DNA of 27,193 nucleotides from the NCBI GenBank assembly GCA_040512755.1, contig JBEVEP010000358.1, positions 1 to 27,193 on the forward strand, given 5' to 3'. Below the pieces are notes generated by a model. The model searched no databases. It saw only the letters and a program-made list of their open reading frames with translations, and was not told where the DNA came from. This document shows positions 21,667-27,193 of this stretch, one piece after another (within the stretch, counting starts at the first letter, position 1; every line of letters starts with the position of its first letter). Made by a program: the position numbers and the translations under genes. The stretch is from JBEVEP01 sp040512755 (GTDB taxonomy: Bacteria; Pseudomonadota; Alphaproteobacteria; Rhizobiales; Rhizobiaceae).

Positions 21667-22941
21667 ATGAGCAACGCTGCCATTTCCGAACGCAAGAACC
21701 GCGCGATCTCGCGGGGCGTCGGCATGACCACCCAGATTTATGCGGCAAAGGCCGAGAACGCCGAGATTTGGGATGAGGAAGGCCGCCGTTATATCGATTT
21801 CGCCTCGGGAATCGCCGTCGTCAACACCGGTCACCGTCATCCCAAGGTGATTGAGGCGGTGAAGGCGCAGCTCGATCGCTTCACGCACACGTGCCATCAG
21901 GTCGTTCCCTATGAGAACTATGTGCGGCTTGCCGAGCGCTTGAACGGCATCGTTCCGGGCAAGGGAGACAAGAAGACCATCTTCGTCACCACCGGCGCCG
22001 AGGCAGTGGAAAACGCTGTCAAGATTGCCCGCCATGCCACCGGCCGCCCCGCAGTCATCGCCTTTGCCGGCGGTTTCCACGGGCGCACCTTCATGGGCAT
22101 GGCGTTGACCGGGAAGGTCGTGCCTTACAAGGTCGGCTTCGGCGCCATGCCGGGCGATGTTTTCCACGCGCCGTTTCCGGTGGCGCTTCACGGAATTTCC
22201 GTCGCCGATTCGCTTGCCGCGCTCGACCGCCTGTTCAAGGCGGATGTCGATCCAGCGCGCGTTGCTGCGATCATCCTTGAGCCTGTGCAGGGCGAGGGCG
22301 GGTTCTACGAAGCGCCGCGTGATTTCATGACGGCGCTCCGCAAGGTTTGCGACCAGCACGGCATCCTGCTGATTGCGGACGAGGTCCAGACGGGTTTCGC
22401 GCGCACCGGCAAGATGTTCGCGATGGAGCATCACGATGTCGCGCCGGACATCACCACGATGGCCAAGAGCCTGGCGGGCGGCTTCCCGCTCGCGGCTGTC
22501 ACGGGCCGGGCGGAACTGATGGATTCGCCCAATCCCGGCGGGCTCGGGGGCACCTATGGCGGTAATCCGATCGGCATTGCGGCGGCCCATGCCGTGCTCG
22601 ACGTGATCGAGGAAGAAGGGCTCTGCGATCGCGCCAACACACTTGGCGCGAGGCTAAAGCAGCGCCTTCACTCGCTGCGCGACGACGTGCCCGAGATCGT
22701 CGACATCCGCGGCCCAGGCTTCATGAATGCGGTCGAGTTCAACGATATCAAGAAAGGCGCGCCGTCGGCAGAATTTGCCAATGCGGTCCGGCTGAAAGCC
22801 TTGGAGAAGGGCCTGATCCTGCTCACTTGCGGTGTTTACGGCAATGTCATCCGCTTCCTCTCGCCCATCACGGTGCAGGATAATGTGATGACCGAAGCGC
22901 TCGATATGCTCGAAAGTGCAGTGCGTGAGGTCAGGGCATGA
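21667..22941 (+). CDS. gabT: 4-aminobutyrate aminotransferase
   Basis: A 424-residue PLP-dependent class III aminotransferase that converts 4-aminobutyrate and 2-oxoglutarate to succinate semialdehyde and glutamate. The PLP lysine is K267 in TTMAKSLAGGFPLAAVTGR. IADEVQTGFARTGKMFAMEH supplies the cofactor-contacting Asp and Gln. VTTGAEAVENAVKIAR, FAGGFHGRTFMGMALTG and GGTYGGNPI are strong marks of the GabT branch. The ATG at 21667 follows TTTGAGGGACTGACG. An upstream in-frame ATG at 21610 is less likely. No gabD or transporter gene is beside it. Close relatives use 5-aminovalerate or other omega-amino acids, so the exact substrate is probable but not certain. Confidence 0.9.
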   Translation: MSNAAISERKNRAISRGVGMTTQIYAAKAENAEIWDEEGRRYIDFASGIAVVNTGHRHPKVIEAVKAQLDRFTHTCHQVVPYENYVRLAERLNGIVPGKGDKKTIFVTTGAEAVENAVKIARHATGRPAVIAFAGGFHGRTFMGMALTGKVVPYKVGFGAMPGDVFHAPFPVALHGISVADSLAALDRLFKADVDPARVAAIILEPVQGEGGFYEAPRDFMTALRKVCDQHGILLIADEVQTGFARTGKMFAMEHHDVAPDITTMAKSLAGGFPLAAVTGRAELMDSPNPGGLGGTYGGNPIGIAAAHAVLDVIEEEGLCDRANTLGARLKQRLHSLRDDVPEIVDIRGPGFMNAVEFNDIKKGAPSAEFANAVRLKALEKGLILLTCGVYGNVIRFLSPITVQDNVMTEALDMLESAVREVRA

Positions 22942-22962
22942 ACAGGTTTCACCATTGGGTCA

Positions 22963-22999
22963 ACGGAAATAACTTCATAAAACAAATAGTTATATCCGT
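22963..22999. terminator. Long stem-loop between convergent gabT and moeA
   Basis: ACGGAAATAACT (22963-22974) and AGTTATATCCGT (22988-22999) are complementary at 11 of 12 positions, with a 13-base AT-rich loop. Its place between two convergent genes suggests a shared bidirectional transcript end, although there is no classic T-run. Confidence 0.45.
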
Positions 23000-23038
23000 C
23001 GGCTGAACGACAGCATCATCGGACGCCCAAAGGCTGGC

Positions 23039-24244
23039 TCAGCGTAGCATCAGGACGCGGCAAGGGTCGCCGGCGTGTGCCGCCGGCGCGAAGGGTTTGC
23101 GGATCAGCAGCGCGTTCGCGTCTGCCAAAGTCTTCAGCATGGAGGAATCCTGAACGGCAAAGGGCGTCGCGACAAGAACGCCGCCCTTCTCCGTCACCGT
23201 CGCGCGCACATAGTCCTCGCGCAGGTCATTGGCGGCCATCTCCGAGCCGAGAGCCGCGTCGCGATAATCCGGCTCGTGCCGTCGTCCGCCGAGCGCCATG
23301 AGAAGCGGCTTCAAAAAAAGGTGCGAACACACCAGGCTGGCAACCGGGTTGCCGGGAAGTCCGAGGACACGCGTGCTGCCGAGGCGCCCGAACATCAGCG
23401 GCTTGCCCGGCCGCATCGCGATCTTCCAGAAGTCGAGCGCCATGCCTTCGCCGGTCAGCACGTCGTGGATCATGTCGTGGTCGCCGACGGACGCTCCACC
23501 GAGCGTGACGATAACATCGGCGCCTGCTTCATGGGCTTGTCGCACAGATGCGGCGATCGCATCGCGTCTGTCGGGAGTAATGCCGAGATCGAGCACTTCG
23601 GCGCAGGCGGAGCGCGCGATCGCCGCGACGCCATAGGCGTTCGACGCGATGATCTGGTCAGGCCCGAGCTGGCTGCCCGGAGGCAGTAGTTCGTCGCCCG
23701 TCGCGATAATGGCGACGAGCGGCTTCTTGACGCAAGGCAGGCGAGGGTGATTGGCGGAGGCGGCGAGCGAAAGTGCCGCCGCGTCGAGCACGCGGCCTTT
23801 CTCGAGCAGCGCGTCGCCTTCGTTGAAATCGAGCCCCATCGTGCGGATATGGCGTCCGGCGGCCACGGTCTCGATCGCTTCGATGCTGTTGTCGCTCGAA
23901 ACGTTGGCGTTCTCCTGAATGAGGATCGTGTCGGCGCCGGTTGGCATCGGCGCGCCGGTAAAGATGCGCACTGCCTGCTTAGGTCCGACACTCCCGTCGA
24001 ACCGTTTTCCCGCCGGAGCCTGGCCGATGACCTCCAGTCGGGCAGGCACATGCGTCACGTCCTCGGCACGCACGGCGTAGCCATCCATCGCGGCGGCAGC
24101 GAAAGGTGGCTGCGTTCGGAGCGCTTTGACCGGCTGGGCAAGAACGCGTTCTGTGGCGTCCGCTAGCGGCACGCTTTCCGCCGCGCCGGGGCGTGCATCG
24201 GCGAGCAGTCTTTCGAGCGCTTCGGAAACAGGAAGCAGCGCCAT
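23039..24244 (-). CDS. moeA: Molybdopterin molybdotransferase MoeA
   Basis: A 401-residue enzyme that inserts molybdate into adenylylated molybdopterin, the last general step of molybdenum-cofactor synthesis. MDGYAVRAEDV, FTGAPMPTGADTILIQE, IIATGDELLPPGSQLGPDQIIASN and GGASVGDHDMIHDVL are the standard MoeA motifs, and GLPGNPVASLVC follows. Length is normal for the family. The start codon comes three bases after the moaC stop, so the genes are certainly in one operon. In many rhizobia lexA follows moeA; here the next gene is the convergent gabT. Confidence 0.95.
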   Translation of the reverse strand: MALLPVSEALERLLADARPGAAESVPLADATERVLAQPVKALRTQPPFAAAAMDGYAVRAEDVTHVPARLEVIGQAPAGKRFDGSVGPKQAVRIFTGAPMPTGADTILIQENANVSSDNSIEAIETVAAGRHIRTMGLDFNEGDALLEKGRVLDAAALSLAASANHPRLPCVKKPLVAIIATGDELLPPGSQLGPDQIIASNAYGVAAIARSACAEVLDLGITPDRRDAIAASVRQAHEAGADVIVTLGGASVGDHDMIHDVLTGEGMALDFWKIAMRPGKPLMFGRLGSTRVLGLPGNPVASLVCSHLFLKPLLMALGGRRHEPDYRDAALGSEMAANDLREDYVRATVTEKGGVLVATPFAVQDSSMLKTLADANALLIRKPFAPAAHAGDPCRVLMLR

Positions 24245-24247
24245 GGC

Positions 24248-24739
24248 CTAGCTTCCCGCCGCCCGGTAGTCACCCGACTTGCCACCGGACTTTTCGACAA
24301 GGCGAACACCGGTAATGGTCATGCCACGATCTACCGCTTTCGCCATGTCGTAGATCGTCAGGCAGGCCACCGAAGCAGCGGTGAGCGCCTCCATCTCGAC
24401 GCCCGTCTTGCCGGTAACGCGCGCCAGCGCCGTCACCCTCAGTCCCGGCAGGCCTTCGTCAGCCTCAATGTCAACGGTCACCTTGGTCAGCAGCAAGGGA
24501 TGGCAGAGAGGTATCAGCTCATGCGTCTTTTTCGCAGCCATGATGCCGGCAATCCGCGCCGTTCCCAACACGTCGCCCTTCTTGGCGTTTCCTTCGACGA
24601 TCATGCGGAGCGTCGCTGCTTGCATGATGACCGAGCCTTCAGCGATCGCTGTGCGCTCCGTTTCCTCTTTTGAGCCGACATCGACCATATGCGCCTCGCC
24701 CTGGGCGCCGAGATGGGTGAGGCCGGTTTGTCGCGCCAT
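24248..24739 (-). CDS. moaC: Cyclic pyranopterin monophosphate synthase MoaC
   Basis: A 163-residue enzyme that, after MoaA, turns the GTP-derived 3',8-cyclo intermediate into cyclic pyranopterin monophosphate. MVDVGSKEETERTA, the active-site stretch KKTHELIPLCHPL, VTGKTGVEMEALTAASVA and IYDMAKAVDRGM with its catalytic Lys and Asp are all present. It lies five bases after trpC and three before moeA. The tight link with trp genes is a familiar rhizobial arrangement. Confidence 0.96.
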   Translation of the reverse strand: MARQTGLTHLGAQGEAHMVDVGSKEETERTAIAEGSVIMQAATLRMIVEGNAKKGDVLGTARIAGIMAAKKTHELIPLCHPLLLTKVTVDIEADEGLPGLRVTALARVTGKTGVEMEALTAASVACLTIYDMAKAVDRGMTITGVRLVEKSGGKSGDYRAAGS

Positions 24740-24744
24740 CGCTG

Positions 24745-25563
24745 TCAGCGCGCAGCCGCCGGCGATGAGCCCGCCCCGTTGAGCAGGGCTCGCGTGGCGG
24801 CGGCAACATCGGCCTGCCGCATCAGGCTTTCGCCCACGAGGAAGGTCCCGATGCCATGGCGAGCCAAGCGACGGCAGTCATCATGTGTGAAGATGCCGCT
24901 TTCGCTGACCAGAAGCCTGTTGCGGGGGACCATTGCGGCGAGGCGTTCCGAAGTCTGGAGGCTCACATCGAAAGTCCTGAGATTGCGGTTGTTGATCCCG
25001 ATAAGCCGGGAGCCCAGCATCAGCCCGCGCTCCAGTTCGGCTTCGTCATGCACCTCGATCAGAACGTCCATGCCAAGCTCGAATGCCGTCTCCTCAAGCC
25101 GCTGTGCATCGGCGTCGCTGAGGCTCGCCATGATCAGCAGAATGGCGTCCGCGCCCCACAACCGGGCTTCGTGAACCTGATACGGCTCGAACATGAAGTC
25201 CTTGCGCAGCGCAGGGAGCGAGACCGCGGCGCGTGCCGCGGTAAGGAATTCGGGTGCACCCTGAAAGGATGGTGTGTCGGTAAGCACGGAAAGGCATGCG
25301 GCGCCGCCTTGGGCATAGGCCTGAGCCAGCGACGGCGGGTCGAAGTCGTCACGGATCAGCCCTTTCGACGGGCTAGCTTTCTTGATCTCCGCGATTAGCG
25401 CGAAACGCCTTTCCGCGCGCTTGGCTTGCAGCGCAGCCAGAAAGCCTCTGGGTTTTTCGACATCGCCGAGCCGCGCCACCACTTCGCGAAGCGGCAATTT
25501 GCTCTTTGCGGCCGCGATCTCCTCGCGTTTATAGGCTTCGATCTTGCGAAGGATGTCAGGCAT
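24745..25563 (-). CDS. trpC: Indole-3-glycerol phosphate synthase
   Basis: A 272-residue single-domain TIM-barrel enzyme that closes the indole ring from carboxyphenylamino-deoxyribulose phosphate in tryptophan synthesis. IAEIKKASPSKGLI carries the catalytic Lys. LSVLTDTPSFQG, LRKDFMFEPYQVHEARLWGAD, IGINNRNLRTF and VSESGIF follow in the expected order. The TrpF domain found fused in enterics is absent, as usual in alphaproteobacteria. ATG 25563 gives the standard MPDILRKIEAYK start; a GTG just ahead at 25566 is in frame but less likely. The start is close behind the trpD stop. Confidence 0.96.
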   Translation of the reverse strand: MPDILRKIEAYKREEIAAAKSKLPLREVVARLGDVEKPRGFLAALQAKRAERRFALIAEIKKASPSKGLIRDDFDPPSLAQAYAQGGAACLSVLTDTPSFQGAPEFLTAARAAVSLPALRKDFMFEPYQVHEARLWGADAILLIMASLSDADAQRLEETAFELGMDVLIEVHDEAELERGLMLGSRLIGINNRNLRTFDVSLQTSERLAAMVPRNRLLVSESGIFTHDDCRRLARHGIGTFLVGESLMRQADVAAATRALLNGAGSSPAAAR

Positions 25564-25567
25564 CACG

Positions 25568-26578
25568 TCATCCGTTGGAAGCGGTAATCAATGTCTCCAG
25601 CGCGTTCCTCGCGCGGCCGCTATCGATTGCGTTGGCCGCTGCGTCTGCGCCTTCCTTCAGCGTCGCCACCTTGCCTGCAACGACCAGAGCGGCGCCCGCG
25701 TTCATCAGCACAGTGTCGCGGTAGGCGCCGGTCGCGCCGGAGAGCATCTCACGCAGGGCGTGCGCATTATAAGTGGAATCGCCGCCTTTGAGCGATTCCC
25801 GAGGATAGCGCGGCAAGCCGATCCCTTCGGGATCTATCGTGAAGGTCTTGACCGTACCGTTTGCCAGTTCGCAGACGCTTGTCTCGCCTGTCGTCGTTAT
25901 CTCGTCGAAACCGTCGCCATGGACGACCCATGCGCGTTCAGCACCGAGGGTCTGCAGGGTGCGGGCCAGAGGCTCGACCCATTCAGGCGAAAAGACGCCC
26001 ACCATCTGCCGCTTGACGCCGGCCGGATTGGACAAAGGCCCAAGCAGGTTGAAGATCGTGCGGGTGCCGAGTTCCACCCTTGTCGGTCCGACATATTTCA
26101 TCGCCGGGTGATGCGCCGGCGCGAACATGAAACCGACCCCGGCCGTTCCGATGCAATGGCTGATCTTTTCTGGCGGCAGATCGATCTTTACCCCCAGGGC
26201 CAAAAGGACGTCGGCGGCGCCGGATTGCGAAGAAAGGTTGCGGTTGCCATGCTTGGCCACCGGCACGCCGCAGCCGGCGATAACAAATGCCGATCCGGTC
26301 GAGATGTTCAGGGAGTGCGAACCGTCTCCGCCAGTCCCGACAATGTCGATCGCCCCGGCGGGCGCGTCGACCATCAACATCTTTTCCCGCATCGTCGCGA
26401 CTGCGCCGGAGATTTCGTCGATCGTTTCCCCGCGCACCCGCAGAGCCATCAGGAAAGCGCCGATCTGGCTGGGCGTCGCTTCACCCGACATGATGATGTC
26501 GAAAGCAGAGCGCGCCTCTTCGAACGAAAGCGCCTGTCCGGAGGCAACCTTGGCGATGTGAGATTTGAGTTCGCTCAT
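25568..26578 (-). CDS. trpD: Anthranilate phosphoribosyltransferase
   Basis: A 336-residue enzyme that joins anthranilate to phosphoribosyl pyrophosphate, the second step of tryptophan synthesis. GTGGDGSHSLNISTGSAFV is the PRPP-binding loop. VAKHGNRNLSSQSGAADVL, HPAMKYVGPTRVELGTRTIFN and LLGPLSNPAGVKRQMVGVF are the core family motifs. There is no glutamine amidotransferase fusion. It starts six bases after the ppiD stop, so it may be transcribed with it. The fused or separate trpE/trpG genes are not in the window. Confidence 0.96.
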   Translation of the reverse strand: MSELKSHIAKVASGQALSFEEARSAFDIIMSGEATPSQIGAFLMALRVRGETIDEISGAVATMREKMLMVDAPAGAIDIVGTGGDGSHSLNISTGSAFVIAGCGVPVAKHGNRNLSSQSGAADVLLALGVKIDLPPEKISHCIGTAGVGFMFAPAHHPAMKYVGPTRVELGTRTIFNLLGPLSNPAGVKRQMVGVFSPEWVEPLARTLQTLGAERAWVVHGDGFDEITTTGETSVCELANGTVKTFTIDPEGIGLPRYPRESLKGGDSTYNAHALREMLSGATGAYRDTVLMNAGAALVVAGKVATLKEGADAAANAIDSGRARNALETLITASNG

Positions 26579-26584
26579 GTCGTC

Positions 26585-27193
26585 TCAGAAGGCAAGGGCG
26601 CGATCAAGGGCCGCGCGGTCGACTGTGACTTCGTACTCGCTTTGCAGCCGGGCCACCAATTGGTCAAGAAGATCGTCGGAAAGACCGGATGTGAAGGCCC
26701 TTTTTGCTTCCTCCGGCACGGAGTCCGGCCCGGCTCCCGCCGGTTCGAACACCTCTGTCACTTTGAACAAAAGCTGCCCATCGCCGGCCGGGGCGGCGAC
26801 CAGCCCGGTTCCGCCTTGCGGCACGGCAAAAATCGAGACGAGCCCCGACCTGCCGAAGTCGGCGTCGTCCGCGTTCCGTTTCAGGCCGCGCTTGGTTTGC
26901 TTTTCGAGCTTTATCTCCGTGGCGATCGTTTCAAACGGGGTGCCGTCCTTCACACGTTTTTCCAGTTCGCCGGCCTTCTTGAGGAGTCTCGACTGGACTT
27001 CGGCCGCCTTCCAGTCCGTAACGACGCGGTCGCGCACTTCGTCGAGCGTGCGGTCGCGCGCCGGCGTAATGCCTTCGACTTCATAAAACAGGAAACCGTT
27101 GGAACCGATCGTGAGGGGAGGGTTCTCGACATTCACCTCGGTTTCAAAGGCGAGACGGAGCAATTCCTGCGATTCCGGCAAGTCGTTGACCAC
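26585..27193 (-). CDS. ppiD: Peptidyl-prolyl isomerase PpiD-like protein, C-terminal part (cut by window edge)
   Basis: The last 202 residues of a protein whose start lies beyond the right edge. The visible part holds FLFYEVEGITPARDRTLDEVRDRVVTDW, a helical lead-in with many charged residues, and a long coiled region. It ends in DQLVARLQSEYEVTVDRAALDRAL. This matches the C-terminal half of membrane-anchored SurA/PpiD-type periplasmic folding factors. Such a gene precedes trpD in many rhizobia, which supports the name. The membrane helix and most of the parvulin domain are not in view, so the call leans on context. Confidence 0.75.
   Translation of the reverse strand: MVNDLPESQELLRLAFETEVNVENPPLTIGSNGFLFYEVEGITPARDRTLDEVRDRVVTDWKAAEVQSRLLKKAGELEKRVKDGTPFETIATEIKLEKQTKRGLKRNADDADFGRSGLVSIFAVPQGGTGLVAAPAGDGQLLFKVTEVFEPAGAGPDSVPEEAKRAFTSGLSDDLLDQLVARLQSEYEVTVDRAALDRALAF

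Noticed and set aside
21535..22590. Long minus-strand open frame across gabT
   Set aside because: Antisense shadow of a well-conserved aminotransferase gene, with low-complexity content.

Overview
The window looks like chromosomal DNA of a GC-rich alphaproteobacterium of the order Hyphomicrobiales (Rhizobiales), close to Mesorhizobium and other Phyllobacteriaceae. Three things support this: a CckA-type hybrid kinase beside a single-cysteine DksA, the gene order ppiD-trpD-trpC-moaC-moeA, and intergenic palindromic repeats of the kind common in that group. The assignment is by recognition, without database support.

Left part (1-7153): a dksA-like gene, a FliO-type membrane protein, the cell-cycle kinase gene cckA, a small conserved-looking gene of unknown function, the wreck of a sugar-type ABC transporter ATPase, and a large class III cyclase/TolB-like/TPR protein.

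Centre (7471-12637), the main discovery: a four-gene minus-strand operon that looks like a ribosomally synthesised, post-translationally modified peptide (RiPP) locus. In order of transcription it holds a YcaO enzyme, a TfuA protein (ATGA overlap), an HEVGH zinc metallopeptidase, and a 305-residue protein ending in seven perfect copies of Gly-Met-Asn-Ala-Arg. YcaO plus TfuA is the known pair for peptide-backbone thioamidation. The repeat contains no Cys, Ser or Thr, so azoline chemistry on it is excluded and thioamide (or another backbone) chemistry is favoured. The peptidase is the obvious maturation candidate. Part of the precursor gene is low in GC, which suggests transfer. Inverted copies of a two-palindrome repeat lie at 7471-7565 and 13615-13706, bracketing the locus plus an OmpA-like lipoprotein gene.

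Right of this (12892-20225): an OmpA-family lipoprotein, a GH25 lysozyme-like lipoprotein, then a TetR regulator divergent from a five-gene operon. That operon encodes a PotD/PotF-like binding protein, two PotB/PotC-like permeases, a PotA-like ATPase and a metallo-beta-lactamase-fold hydrolase. A pair of direct repeats in the divergent promoter region is the likely TetR operator.

Right end (20328-27193): an exported protein of unknown function, the frameshifted C-terminal remnant of an IclR regulator, 4-aminobutyrate aminotransferase, then the tightly packed minus-strand run ppiD (partial), trpD, trpC, moaC, moeA, which joins tryptophan and molybdenum-cofactor synthesis.
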